This document shows positions 55,246-63,926 of a stretch of DNA of 64,000 nucleotides, piece after piece. The notes beneath the pieces were generated by a model. It was not told the origin of the DNA. It saw only the letters and a program-made list of their open reading frames with translations, and did not search any database. Made by a program: the position numbers and the translations under genes. The stretch covers positions 558,001 to 622,000 of the forward strand of contig NZ_FNRO01000003.1 of the NCBI RefSeq assembly GCF_900107745.1, given 5' to 3'. Numbering within the stretch: the stretch's first letter is position 1; each line of letters opens with the position of its first letter. Source of the DNA: Variovorax sp. YR216 (lineage in GTDB: Bacteria; Pseudomonadota; Gammaproteobacteria; Burkholderiales; Burkholderiaceae_C).

Positions 55246-56151
55246 GTGAAGTTCTCCGTCTTCCAGGTCAGTCGCAAGGGCGGTCGTCTCAAGAACGAAG
55301 ACCGCATGGGCTATTGCTACACGCGCGAATCGGGCCTGTTCGTGCTGGCCGATGGCATGGGCGGTCACCCCGAGGGCGAAGTCGCGGCCCAACTCGCGCT
55401 GCAGACCATCGCGGCGCTCTACCAGCGCGAGGCCCGGCCGGTCGTCAAGGACGTCAAGGCGTTCCTCACGTCTTCCGTGATGGCCGCGCATCAGCAGATC
55501 ATGCGGTATGCGGGCAACAAGGGCATGCTCGACACGCCCCGCACCACCGTGGTCGCGGCGGTCATTCAAGACAACACGGCGACCTGGATCCATTGCGGCG
55601 ACTCCCGGCTCTACGTGGTTCGCGACGGCGCCTTGCTGATGCGCACCCGCGACCATTCGCATGCCGAGCGCCCCCGCGTCGGTGGCGGGCCGGAGCCGGT
55701 CAACCGCAACCTCCTGCTCACCTGCCTGGGTTCGCCGACACCGCCGCTCTTCGACGTCTCGGCGCCGCTGCAACTGCAGCGCGGCGACCGCATCATGCTG
55801 TGCTCCGACGGTGTCTGGGGCGTGCTCGACGACAGCGTGATCGTCCATGTGCTCTCGTCCGGCAAGCCGGTGTCGGATGCCGCTCCCGACCTCGCCGAAA
55901 TGGCGCTGCGCAACGGTGGCACCCACAGCGACAACGTGACCCTGATCGCACTCGAATGGGAAACGCCTGACGCGCCGGGGCAGAAGCGCGGCGTTTCCAC
56001 CGACAGCATCAGCGACGGCGTGTTCGCGTCCACCATCCAGGCCGGCATGCCTTCGGACAGCGAGCTCGACGATCTCGACGAGGACGCCATCGAGCGGTCG
56101 ATCGCCGAAATCAACGAAGCGATCAAGCGATCCGCCGCGCGCAAGGGCTAG
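55246..56151 (+). CDS. PP2C-family serine/threonine phosphatase
   Basis: This 301-residue phosphatase starts at GTG 55246 ([19 protein letters not shown]). Metal-binding residues are in the NEDR start (Asp), [17 protein letters not shown] and the closing [20 protein letters not shown] is also present. The last 45 residues ([27 protein letters not shown]) are an acidic helical tail. It probably reverses the action of the kinase encoded just upstream. The gene lies 30 bases before rph. Confidence 0.94.
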   Translation: MKFSVFQVSRKGGRLKNEDRMGYCYTRESGLFVLADGMGGHPEGEVAAQLALQTIAALYQREARPVVKDVKAFLTSSVMAAHQQIMRYAGNKGMLDTPRTTVVAAVIQDNTATWIHCGDSRLYVVRDGALLMRTRDHSHAERPRVGGGPEPVNRNLLLTCLGSPTPPLFDVSAPLQLQRGDRIMLCSDGVWGVLDDSVIVHVLSSGKPVSDAAPDLAEMALRNGGTHSDNVTLIALEWETPDAPGQKRGVSTDSISDGVFASTIQAGMPSDSELDDLDEDAIERSIAEINEAIKRSAARKG

Positions 56152-56180
56152 GTCTTCTTTTCCTTTTTCCGTTCATCACC

Positions 56181-56909
56181 ATGACTGATTTCGTACGAAG
56201 CGGCGCCCGTGCCGCAGACCAGTTGCGCCCGGTTCGCATCACCCGCGGCTTCACCATCCATGCCGAAGGTTCGGTGCTGATCGAGTTCGGCCAGACGCGC
56301 GTGCTGTGCACTGCCTCGGTCGAAGAGAAAGTACCGCCGCACAAGCGCGGCAGTGGCGAAGGCTGGGTGACCGCCGAATATGGGATGCTCCCGCGTGCCA
56401 CGCACACCCGCAGCGACCGCGAAGCTGCACGCGGCAAGCAGAGCGGGCGAACGCAGGAGATCCAGCGTCTCATCGGCCGCTCGATGCGCGCGGTCTTCGA
56501 CCTGGCCGCGCTCGGCGAGCGCACCATCCACCTCGACTGCGACGTGCTCCAGGCCGATGGCGGCACTCGTACCGCGGCGATCACCGGGGCCTTCGTGGCT
56601 GCGCAGGACGCGGTCAACAAGCTGCTCGCCGAGGGCAGGGTCGCCACCTCGCCCATCCGCGGCCATGTGGCGGCCATCTCGGTCGGGCTCGTGCAGGGCA
56701 CGCCGCTGCTGGATCTCGAATACATCGAGGACTCGGCCTGCGACACCGACATGAACGTGGTGATGACGGGCGCCGGACATTTCGTGGAAGTGCAGGGCAC
56801 CGCCGAAGGAGCCGCCTTCTCCCGCGAGGAAATGAACCAACTGCTTGCGCTGGCCGAAAAGGGCATCACCGAATTGATCGGGCTGCAGAGCCAGGCGCTT
56901 GCGGGTTGA
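56181..56909 (+). CDS. rph: Ribonuclease PH
   Basis: This 242-residue phosphorolytic exoribonuclease matures tRNA 3' ends. It has [38 protein letters not shown] and the metal-binding [18 protein letters not shown], plus [13 protein letters not shown]. Length is typical. It is followed by rdgB. Confidence 0.97.
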   Translation: MTDFVRSGARAADQLRPVRITRGFTIHAEGSVLIEFGQTRVLCTASVEEKVPPHKRGSGEGWVTAEYGMLPRATHTRSDREAARGKQSGRTQEIQRLIGRSMRAVFDLAALGERTIHLDCDVLQADGGTRTAAITGAFVAAQDAVNKLLAEGRVATSPIRGHVAAISVGLVQGTPLLDLEYIEDSACDTDMNVVMTGAGHFVEVQGTAEGAAFSREEMNQLLALAEKGITELIGLQSQALAG

Positions 56910-56933
56910 AGTTCGGCCAACACGGAAACCGCG

Positions 56934-57533
56934 ATGAAACTGGTCCTCGCATCCAACAACGCCGGCAAGCTCGCTGAACTGCAGGCCTTGTTCGTGCCGC
57001 TCGACGTGACGCTCGTTCGTCAGTCGGAGCTCGGTGTCGGCGAGGCCGAGGAGCCCTTCCGCACCTTCGTCGAGAACGCGCTGGCCAAGGCGCGCCATGC
57101 GTCCGCGCACACCGGCCTGCCCGCCATCGCGGACGACGCCGGCCTCTGCGTGGAAGCCTTCGGGGGCCTGCCCGGCGTGGACACCGCGTTCTATGCGACG
57201 AAATTCGGCTACGAGAAGGGCGACGAGAACAACGTTCGCGCGCTGCTCGAACAGCTGGCCAACCAGTCCGACCGCCGCGCCGCGCTCGTCAGCACGCTGG
57301 TCGCGCTGCGCAGCGCGGACGATCCCGAGCCGCTGATCGCGGTGGGACGGGTGGCGGGCCTGATTGCGAAGGAGCCGGTGGGCGACAACGGTTTCGGCTT
57401 CGATCCGGTGATGTTCCTGCCGCAATTCGGCAAGACCTTCGCCCAGCTCCCCCCCGATGTGAAGAACGCGAACAGCCATCGCGGACAGGCAGCCCGCGCG
57501 ATGCTGGCGCTGATGCGCGAGCGCTGGTCGTGA
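56934..57533 (+). CDS. rdgB: dITP/XTP pyrophosphatase (RdgB/HAM1)
   Basis: This 199-residue house-cleaning NTPase removes dITP, ITP and XTP. It starts MKLVLASNNAGKLAELQ, with the SNNxGK motif, FVENALAKARHAS, IADDAGLCVEAFGGLPGV and GDNGFGFDPVMFLP. Its last codons overlap the hemW start by four bases (GTGA). Order rph-rdgB-hemW is standard. Confidence 0.97.
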   Translation: MKLVLASNNAGKLAELQALFVPLDVTLVRQSELGVGEAEEPFRTFVENALAKARHASAHTGLPAIADDAGLCVEAFGGLPGVDTAFYATKFGYEKGDENNVRALLEQLANQSDRRAALVSTLVALRSADDPEPLIAVGRVAGLIAKEPVGDNGFGFDPVMFLPQFGKTFAQLPPDVKNANSHRGQAARAMLALMRERWS

Positions 57534-58786
57534 GCGAGATCATCCCGATCGCAGCCAGCGGCGACAGCGCGCCCGACGGCGCTGCCGGCGCGAACGATGC
57601 GCTGCACCAGATGCGTCCGGGCCCGCTCCAGCTGTCGGCGCTGCCGCCGCTTTCGCTGTACGTCCATCTTCCGTGGTGCCTTCGCAAGTGCCCGTACTGC
57701 GACTTCAACTCCCACGAGTGGCGCGACGATACGGGCGAGTTGCCCGAGCAGCGCTATCTGGATGCGCTGGTGGCCGACCTCGACGCGGCGCTGCCGCTGG
57801 TCTGGGGCCGTACGGTCCACACCATCTTCATTGGCGGCGGCACGCCGAGCCTGTTCTCGCCCGCCGCCATCGACCGCCTCATCGGCGATCTGCGCGCGCG
57901 ACTCAGGCTCGCGCCCGATTGCGAGATCACGCTCGAAGCCAACCCGGGCACCTTCGAACGCGACCGCTTCCGCGCCTACCGTGCGGCGGGCGTGACCCGG
58001 CTGTCGGTGGGTGTGCAATCCTTCAACGATGCGCATCTGAAGGCGCTCGGGCGCGTTCACGATCGCGCCCAGGCCATCGCGGCGGTGGAAGAGGCCGCGG
58101 CTACCTTCGACACCTTCAACCTCGACCTGATGTATGCGCTGCCGGGCCAGACGCTGGAGCGGCTCGACGCCGACCTTTCGCAGGCGCTCGCGCTGGCGCC
58201 GCCGCACCTGTCGGTCTATCACCTGACGATTGAGCCGAACACCTACTTCGCCAAGTACCCGCCGGAGGTGCCCGAAGACGATGCTGCCTATGCGATGCTC
58301 GACCGGCTCACCGAGCGCACCGCCGCGGCCGGGCTCGAGCGCTACGAGATCTCCGCCTACGCGCGCAGCGGCCACCAGTGCGCGCACAATTTGAACTACT
58401 GGCAGTTCGGCGATTACCTTGGTATCGGTGCAGGTGCGCACAGCAAGCTCAGCTTCGCGCATCGTGTGGTGCGGCAGGTGCGTTTCCGCGAGCCCCGGCT
58501 CTACATGGACAAGGCGCTCGCGGGTCAGGCCGTCGCACAGAGCGACGATGTCGGCATTGCCGCATTGCCATTCGAGTTCATGCTCAACGCGCTGCGCCTG
58601 AAAGAAGGGTTTACGCTTGCGCAGTTCGGGGAGCGGACAGGAGTGGCGATCACCGCCATCCAGCGCGGCCTGGAGGAGGCCGAGCGAAAGGGTTTGATCG
58701 AACGGGACCTCGCTCGGGTCTGGCCGACGACACGCGGATTCGACTTCCTGAGCGACCTTCAGGCGATCTTTCTGCCGGACTCATGA
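57530..58786 (+). CDS. hemW: Heme chaperone HemW (radical SAM, CPO-like)
   Basis: This 418-residue radical SAM protein has the CxxxCxxC cluster motif LRKCPYCDFNSH, the GGGTPSLF region and ANPGTFERDRF. Once called coproporphyrinogen III oxidase-like, the family is now viewed as heme chaperones; the Cys preceding the usual CxxxCxxC is not needed here. It starts at GTG 57530, with a Ala/Pro/Gly-rich leader of about 40 residues before SLYVHLPWCLRKCP. No obvious terminator follows; tetR starts 16 bases later. Confidence 0.94.
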   Translation: MSEIIPIAASGDSAPDGAAGANDALHQMRPGPLQLSALPPLSLYVHLPWCLRKCPYCDFNSHEWRDDTGELPEQRYLDALVADLDAALPLVWGRTVHTIFIGGGTPSLFSPAAIDRLIGDLRARLRLAPDCEITLEANPGTFERDRFRAYRAAGVTRLSVGVQSFNDAHLKALGRVHDRAQAIAAVEEAAATFDTFNLDLMYALPGQTLERLDADLSQALALAPPHLSVYHLTIEPNTYFAKYPPEVPEDDAAYAMLDRLTERTAAAGLERYEISAYARSGHQCAHNLNYWQFGDYLGIGAGAHSKLSFAHRVVRQVRFREPRLYMDKALAGQAVAQSDDVGIAALPFEFMLNALRLKEGFTLAQFGERTGVAITAIQRGLEEAERKGLIERDLARVWPTTRGFDFLSDLQAIFLPDS

Positions 58787-58801
58787 AAAAGAGACACTGC
58801 C

Positions 58802-59470
58802 ATGGACAACAACATCGAATCTCCTGAGATCAAGCGCCGGTCACGCGGAAGGCCGAGCCCGGAGCAGGCGATCGCGCTGCGCGAATCCTTCCTCGCGGCG
58901 GCGCTCGAATCCTTCCTCGAAAAGGGCTACGCGGCCACCAGCATCGAGGCGATCGCACGGGAGGCGGGCGTCGCCAAGATCACGATCTACCGCCAATTCG
59001 ACAACAAGGAAGCCCTGTTCCGCGAGGTGGTGCACCGTGCCGTGACCGGGGCCCGCGAGACCATGCAGTCCACGCTGGTCCAACACGACCAGGATCGGCG
59101 GCAGGTGCTGCTGGACCTCATCGAGCGCATGTACCTGAGCGCCACGGAGCCAAAGACGCTTGCGCTGCTGCGCCTCGTGATCGCCGAGGCGGTGCGCTTT
59201 CCCGAGCTCGCCAAGTCGCTCTATGCGGAAAACAGCTATGTGCTCGCGCCGGTGGTCGAGTACCTCGCCGAGGCCCATCGCGCGGGAACACTGCACGTGC
59301 CCCAGCCCGAACTCGCGGCGGTGCAACTGTCGACGCTGGCTTTCGGCGGCGTTCGCTTCTTCATTTCGAAGCCGCTGGCCGGGCCCGAGGAGCGCCGCGT
59401 CTGGGCCGAGGGCATTGCCGACCTGGTCCTGCAAGGCTGGGCGCCGAGAAGCGAGCAGCGCAGCGACTAA
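58802..59470 (+). CDS. TetR-family transcriptional regulator
   Basis: This 222-residue regulator has the helix-turn-helix TSIEAIAREAGVAKITIYRQFDNKEALF near residues 35-65 and a C-terminal TetR_C domain (TetR_C_7-like: LIERMYLSATEPKTLALLRLVIAEAVRFPEL). No linked efflux or operator is visible nearby, so its target is unknown. It precedes tRNA-Ser by 39 bases. Confidence 0.9.
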   Translation: MDNNIESPEIKRRSRGRPSPEQAIALRESFLAAALESFLEKGYAATSIEAIAREAGVAKITIYRQFDNKEALFREVVHRAVTGARETMQSTLVQHDQDRRQVLLDLIERMYLSATEPKTLALLRLVIAEAVRFPELAKSLYAENSYVLAPVVEYLAEAHRAGTLHVPQPELAAVQLSTLAFGGVRFFISKPLAGPEERRVWAEGIADLVLQGWAPRSEQRSD

Positions 59471-59509
59471 AATCCCGCTCCTGCCGTTGTGCAACGCAAG
59501 GGCAGTCCA

Positions 59510-59594
59510 GGAGAGTTGGGTGAGTGGTTTAAACCAGCAGTCTTGAAAACTGCCGACGAGCAATCGTCCGTGAGTTCGAATCTCACACTCTCCG
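59510..59594 (+). tRNA. tRNA-Ser (TGA anticodon)
   Basis: A class II tRNA: acceptor GGAGAGT/ACTCTCC, anticodon stem GCAGT/ACTGC with loop CTTGAAA (anticodon TGA), long variable arm CGACGAGCAATCGTC, T-arm GTGAGTTCGAATCTCAC, discriminator G. The next bases read CCG, so the CCA end is not encoded. Confidence 0.93.
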
Positions 59595-59973
59595 CCGGTC
59601 GCTTCGCGTCTCGAAATCCAAGACTTCCCCTTCGGATTCCCTACTAAGAAGCGCTATCCCGTATGTACCAGCGCAGGCACATCGCAGCCGAGGTCTTGAA
59701 GCCGCCTGGTCTCATGGAATCGATTTTCGCGACGCTAAAGAAAGCGGGCGTGTCGCGCGTTCGCTCTACCTTGCCTGGGACTTCACGGCGGTCTGTACGC
59801 CTTGAAAACGAAAGTTCGATGACGCAAAACGGAAGGCGGGGCACGCCTTCCGTTTGCAAGAGTCCGTCAACATGTCACCGTCAAGCGGTGCGCGCCTCCT
59901 CCAAACGAAAGACTTGGCAAACCTTGTGGACGGAGCCAAACTCCGCGCCGTCTCAACTCGCAAGGAGAAGCCC
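59595..59973. other. 379-base gap after tRNA-Ser
   Basis: No gene is supported. A frame at 59663-59977 has no family marks. The stretch has lower GC than the flanks and contains a hairpin at 59827-59855. No IS, integrase or repeated tRNA end is seen. Confidence 0.5.
59827..59855. terminator. Hairpin in the gap after tRNA-Ser
   Basis: AAACGGAAGGCG (59827-59838) pairs with CGCCTTCCGTTT (59844-59855) around GGGCA. Both flanks are A/T-rich, so it could be a terminator for either strand. Confidence 0.6.
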
Positions 59974-60327
59974 GTGAATTCCATCTTTCACATCGCATCA
60001 AGGGCTTTGGTCGCTGGAGGTGCGGTGATGGTGGCGGCAAGTGCCTTCGCTCAGGCCACCGTCACTTGCGAAGATCCGCGTGTCGACCGGACCGCCTGCT
60101 ACCGCGAAGCGGCGGCAGCGCAAGAGGCCAAGCGGCAAGGCCGTCTGAACAGCCCGGGCGGCTACGACGAGAACGCGCTAAGGCGTTGCCAGCATCAGCC
60201 CGCCGGCCACGCGCGCACGGCTTGCGAGAAGCGTGTGACCGGCGCCGGCAACACGAAGGTCCACGGCAGCGTGCAAGGCGGAGGCAAGATCCGTCGCAAC
60301 GAGATGCCGGTCGAGCCGAAGAAGTAG
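59974..60327 (+). CDS. Small secreted protein of unknown function
   Basis: This 117-residue protein starts at GTG 59974 (NSIFHIASRALVAGGAVMVAASAFAQA) with AAGGAG upstream and a signal peptide. The mature part begins TVTCEDPRVDRTACYREAAAAQEAKRQGRL, with Cys residues that could form a disulfide (Cys, Cys and further Cys in RRCQHQ and TACEKRV). No family is recognised. A terminator follows at 60381-60405. It is close to the 60491 gene, also a small secreted Cys protein. Confidence 0.7.
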   Translation: MNSIFHIASRALVAGGAVMVAASAFAQATVTCEDPRVDRTACYREAAAAQEAKRQGRLNSPGGYDENALRRCQHQPAGHARTACEKRVTGAGNTKVHGSVQGGGKIRRNEMPVEPKK

Positions 60328-60380
60328 TTCCGCGTGGCGAGGGTGCCCATGCCGCGAGCAGGCTAGCCTGTTGGCGATCG

Positions 60381-60405
60381 AAGGCCGCCGGGTGCGGCCT
60401 TTTTC
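60381..60405 (+). terminator. Terminator after the small secreted protein gene
   Basis: AAGGCCGC (60381-60388) pairs with GCGGCCTT (60394-60401) around CGGGT, followed by TTT. Confidence 0.8.
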
Positions 60406-60490
60406 ACGAAGGGCGTGACCATCGCGAAAAATCCGTGGATGAGTTGAACGATGTCGTTAACATGTCGTAACAACTCTGAAGGCGCGACAC

Positions 60491-60793
60491 ATGCCATCCA
60501 AGGTTCTGCACGTTTTCCAGGCTGCGCTCGTGGTGGCGATCGGCATCACGAGCATTTCGGCCTCGGCCGAGATCCACCGCTGCAAGGACGACAAGGGACA
60601 AACGGTCCTGTCCGACCGGCCCTGCGGCGCGGCATTCACCGGCGACACGCTGCGTTCGTCGTCCCCCGGAAACGGTGCTGATCGCTTGACCGCAACCGAG
60701 ATGCGCACCGGCCGCACCGGCGATGCCGCCGCGCAGTATTCCTTCATGGCGGACCATGCTTCGAGGTCCTCCAGGAAGCCTTCGGAAAGGTGA
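60491..60793 (+). CDS. DUF4124-domain small secreted protein
   Basis: This 100-residue protein starts MPSKVLHVFQAALVVAIGITSISASAE with a signal peptide; the DUF4124 core follows (IHRCKDDKGQTVLSDRPCG, with the two Cys). DUF4124 proteins are short periplasmic domains of unknown function, common in Burkholderiales. The C-terminal half is low-complexity. It is followed by the HU gene. Confidence 0.8.
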   Translation: MPSKVLHVFQAALVVAIGITSISASAEIHRCKDDKGQTVLSDRPCGAAFTGDTLRSSSPGNGADRLTATEMRTGRTGDAAAQYSFMADHASRSSRKPSER

Positions 60794-60820
60794 TCCGGAA
60801 GGGCCGCTTCCGCGCTGCCC

Positions 60821-60826
60821 TATACT
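60821..60826 (+). promoter_or_regulatory. Candidate -10 box of the HU gene
   Basis: TATACT lies 78 bases before the GTG of the HU gene. No good -35 is seen at the usual spacing. Confidence 0.35.
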
Positions 60827-60903
60827 CCGCGCCGCTTGCAGCTTGTCTCGAATGCTGCGCCGCCATCGGCAACATGGCGTTATTCAATCAAAGGAAATTT
60901 CTC

Positions 60904-61281
60904 GTGAACCGTATCGAACTGGTCGAAAAGATCGCAACCGCCCACAACGTCAGCAAGGCCGAAGCCGCCCGCATCCTGGAAACGGTGACGGGTTCCATCA
61001 TTGCCGCAGTGAAGAAGGGCGACCCGGTTCAGCTCATCGGCTTCGGCACCTTCAAGCAGGTGGCCCGCGCCGCTCGCACCGGCTTCAACCCGCAAGCCGG
61101 CGCCAAGATCAAGATCGCCGCGCAGAAGGTGCCCAAGTTCGTGCCGGGCGCAGCGTTCAAGGCCGCGATCGACCCGAAGGCCGCCAAGCGCAAGGCCGAG
61201 AAGGCTGCGGCCAAGCCCGCCGCCAAGAAGGCTGCTCCGGCCAAGAAGGCTGCAGCTCCGGCCAAGAAGGCGAAGAAGTAA
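60904..61281 (+). CDS. HU-family DNA-binding protein with Lys/Ala/Pro tail
   Basis: This 125-residue nucleoid protein starts at GTG 60904 (NRIELVEKIATAHNVSKAEAARILE), with AAAGGAAA upstream. The HU/IHF core is about 90 residues, with GFGTFKQVARAARTGFNPQAGAKIKIAA forming the DNA-binding arm. The tail after residue 90 is Lys/Ala/Pro-rich (KPAAKKAAPAKKAAAPAKKAKK), like histone H1 and as seen in many Burkholderiales. An ATG at 60874 is in frame but reads a non-family start. A terminator follows. Confidence 0.9.
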   Translation: MNRIELVEKIATAHNVSKAEAARILETVTGSIIAAVKKGDPVQLIGFGTFKQVARAARTGFNPQAGAKIKIAAQKVPKFVPGAAFKAAIDPKAAKRKAEKAAAKPAAKKAAPAKKAAAPAKKAKK

Positions 61282-61313
61282 TTCGCCGCAGCCTCTTGGC
61301 TGCATGCGACGAC

Positions 61314-61341
61314 AACGGCCCTTCGGGGCCGTTTTCTTTTT
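61314..61341 (+). terminator. Terminator after the HU gene
   Basis: AACGGCCC (61314-61321) pairs with GGGCCGTT (61326-61333) around a TTCG tetraloop, followed by a T-rich tract. Confidence 0.92.
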
Positions 61342-63596
61342 CAGCGCGGCACGCCGCGCAGCAGTCGCAGGCCGTTGCCGACGACCAGCAGGCTCGCGCC
61401 CATGTCCGCGAACACGGCCATCCACATCGTCGCGCTCCCGAACACCGCCAGCACGAAGAACACCGCCTTGATCGCGAGCGCGAGGCTGATGTTCTGCCAG
61501 AGCACCGCGTGCGTGCGGCGCGACAGGCGGATCGTCTCGGCGATGCGGCCGAGCCGGTCGTTCATGATCACCACGTCGGCCGCTTCCATGGCGGTGTCGG
61601 TGCCGGCTGCGCCCATGGCGAATCCGATGTCAGCCTGCGCCAGCGCGGGCGCGTCGTTGATGCCGTCGCCGGCCATCGCGACCGGCCCGTAGCGCTCGCG
61701 CATCTCGCGGATCGCGCCGAGCTTGTCCTGCGGCAGCAGTCCGCCCCTCGCATCGGTGATGCCCGCGTCGCGCGCGACGGCCTGCGCGGTGGCTTCGTTG
61801 TCGCCGGACAGCATGACCGGGGCGACGCCCAGCGCACGGAGCTGCGCGAGGGCGCTCGCCGCATCCGAACGGAGCGTGTCGGCGACCGCGAAGACGCCGA
61901 GCACGCTGCGTTCGTTCGCCAGAATCGTCACGGTGCGCCCCAGCGCTTCGTGCGTGGCGAGTTCCGCTTCGAGCCTCGCATCCGATTGGCCGCGCTCCCT
62001 CATGAGCCGGTGGTTGCCGAGAACCAGCGCCTCTGCGCCCACCGTGCCGGCGACCCCGCGGCCGGGCAGCGCGGTGAAACCGTCGACTTCGACAGCTCCG
62101 ACTTCCAGCCCCTCGGCGATGGCCTTCGAGACCGGATGATCCGACCTCGCTGCCAACGACTTGGCGAGCTGCGATACGGCGGCTTCGTCTGCCTGCATGC
62201 TGCCCCACGCGCTGAAGGCCACGAGCTTCGGCGCGCCTTCGGTGATGGTGCCGGTCTTGTCCAGCGCGACTGCCTTGAGCAGCCGCGCATCTTCGAGGTA
62301 CGTGCCGCCCTTGATCAGGATGCCCCGTCGCGCGGCTGCCGCGAGGCCGCTCACGATCGTCACCGGCGTCGAGATCACCAGTGCGCAGGGGCAGGCGATC
62401 ACCAGCAGCACCAGCGCCTTGTAGATCGACGCCAGCCAGGCCCAGCCGAGGAACAGCGGCGGCAGCACCGCCACCGCCACGGCCAGCGCGAAGACCACCG
62501 GCGTGTAGACGGCCGCGAAGCGGTCCACGAAGCGCTGCGTCGGCGCGCGCGAGCCCTGCGCCTCCTCGACGGCGTGGATGATGCGTGCGAGCGTGGTGTT
62601 GCTGGCGGCGGCCGTCACGCGGAACTCGATCTCGCCATGCTCGTTGATGGTGCCTGCGAAGACGGGATCGCCGGGCTCCTTGTCGACCGGGATGCTCTCG
62701 CCAGTGACGGGCGACTGGTTGATGCTGCTGTTGCCTCGCACGACGATGCCGTCGAGCGCCAGCCGCTCGCCGGGCTTCACGCGCGCGACGGCGCCGATCG
62801 CGATGGCCTGGGCCGGCATGCGCAGCCATGTGCCATCCGGCTGTTGCACCTCGGCATCGCTCGGCGCGAGATCGACCAGCGCCTTGATCGCATTGCGCGC
62901 CCGGTCCACCGAGCGCGCTTCGATCAGCTCGGCGATCGCGTACAGCGCCATCACCATCGCCGCTTCGGGCCATTGGCCGATGACGAATGCGCCAGTCACC
63001 GCCACCGACATCAGCGCGTTGATGTTGAGCCGGCCCTGCCGCAGCGCGCTCAGGCCCTTGGCATAGGTTTCGAGGCCGGCGAGTCCGATCGCGATGGCGG
63101 CGATCGCCATGCCGAAGCCTTTCCAGGCGATGGTGTCGGGCGCGAAATAGGCGATGCCTTCGGACGTCAATGCCAGCGCGAGTGCGGCGGCGAAGCGCAG
63201 GTAGCCGCTGGGCTGGTCCTGCTGATGCTCATCGACGTGCTCGCCGTCGCCGTGCGTCGACGACAGGGCCAGCGGCGAGGGCGCGTAGCCGGCCTTGCGG
63301 ATCGCATCGAGCGCCAGCGCCACGGCGCCCGGAGTGCCATCGATCCTCAGCGTGCGCTGGCCGAGTTGGAAGTGCAGCCCGCGGATGCCGGCGATCGGCT
63401 CGACTGCCCTGCGGATGTCGGATTCCTCCGCGCTGCAGTCCATGGTGGGAATGCGAAAGGTGTTGTCCGCGACGGGCCCGATCGGTGCGGCGGCTTCGTG
63501 GGCGTGATCGGCGGCGCAGCAGTGGTCATGTGCGCCGTGTGCGCCGCGTGCGACGTGCACGCCGCCGACCGGTGTTTCTAGGGAGCTTCTTGCCAT
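61341..63596 (-). CDS. Zn/Cd/Pb-type P1B ATPase (heavy-metal efflux)
   Basis: This 751-residue inner-membrane pump exports divalent heavy metals. The N-terminus is His-rich with a Cys pair (HGAHDHCCAADHAHE), then an HMA domain with TMDCSAEES (Cys54). The membrane CPC motif (402-404, IACPCALVIS) and the phosphorylation site DKTGT (Asp446) are present, along with TGES, GDGINDAPAL and the C-terminal NGLRLLRG. The His-rich leader and the MDCxAEE HMA site fit the CadA/ZntA (Zn, Cd, Pb) class; Cu(I)-ATPases have different membrane motifs. No regulator gene (MerR/ArsR) is adjacent in this window. The stop is at the end of the HU terminator. Confidence 0.94.
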   Translation of the reverse strand: MARSSLETPVGGVHVARGAHGAHDHCCAADHAHEAAAPIGPVADNTFRIPTMDCSAEESDIRRAVEPIAGIRGLHFQLGQRTLRIDGTPGAVALALDAIRKAGYAPSPLALSSTHGDGEHVDEHQQDQPSGYLRFAAALALALTSEGIAYFAPDTIAWKGFGMAIAAIAIGLAGLETYAKGLSALRQGRLNINALMSVAVTGAFVIGQWPEAAMVMALYAIAELIEARSVDRARNAIKALVDLAPSDAEVQQPDGTWLRMPAQAIAIGAVARVKPGERLALDGIVVRGNSSINQSPVTGESIPVDKEPGDPVFAGTINEHGEIEFRVTAAASNTTLARIIHAVEEAQGSRAPTQRFVDRFAAVYTPVVFALAVAVAVLPPLFLGWAWLASIYKALVLLVIACPCALVISTPVTIVSGLAAAARRGILIKGGTYLEDARLLKAVALDKTGTITEGAPKLVAFSAWGSMQADEAAVSQLAKSLAARSDHPVSKAIAEGLEVGAVEVDGFTALPGRGVAGTVGAEALVLGNHRLMRERGQSDARLEAELATHEALGRTVTILANERSVLGVFAVADTLRSDAASALAQLRALGVAPVMLSGDNEATAQAVARDAGITDARGGLLPQDKLGAIREMRERYGPVAMAGDGINDAPALAQADIGFAMGAAGTDTAMEAADVVIMNDRLGRIAETIRLSRRTHAVLWQNISLALAIKAVFFVLAVFGSATMWMAVFADMGASLLVVGNGLRLLRGVPR

Positions 63597-63671
63597 GCAC
63601 CCATTGGAAACCCTGAAGTGACTACAAGGTCAAGCGATGGTGCGCGCTCTCCTGAATGGTGCGGTGCGGCG

Positions 63672-63926
63672 TCAGAAATCGGCGCTGTGCAGGCAGATCG
63701 CCTCGTTCGGATTGGCGCGGTAGCGTTCCATCGCGAGCGCATCGATCGAGTCCGAGTTCTGCGCGTAGGCCTGCACGAGGTCTTCCGGGCCTTCCGGTGC
63801 GTGGAAGCGTTTGTGGAGCGCCTCCTCGTCGATCCGCGCAATGATGCGGGCACCGTCGTAGCCATCCGGGTAGATGGCGAACTGAACGCTGGCGGCCGCG
63901 GGGAGGAAGATTGCTTCGGAAGCCAT
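63672..63926 (-). CDS. DUF1488-like protein
   Basis: This 84-residue protein starts ATG 63924-63926 (MASEAIFLPAAASVQFAIYPDGYDGARIIARIDEEAL), resembling the small DUF1488 family with the conserved FHA/F...Y stretch and a central DxxR motif. It has no membrane segment. Function unknown. It lies upstream of the ATPase gene on the same strand. Confidence 0.7.
   Translation of the reverse strand: MASEAIFLPAAASVQFAIYPDGYDGARIIARIDEEALHKRFHAPEGPEDLVQAYAQNSDSIDALAMERYRANPNEAICLHSADF

Noticed and set aside
59663..59977. A 104-codon frame downstream of tRNA-Ser (MYQRRHIAAEVLKPPG...)
   Set aside because: No ribosome site, no family and it runs through the hairpin at 59827-59855 and into the start of the real gene at 59974.
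60723..63581. A 952-codon plus-strand frame across the HU and P-ATPase region
   Set aside because: It is antisense to the ATPase with intact CPC and DKTGT motifs and runs out of frame through the HU gene; the encoded sequence is Arg/His/Gly-rich with no family marks.
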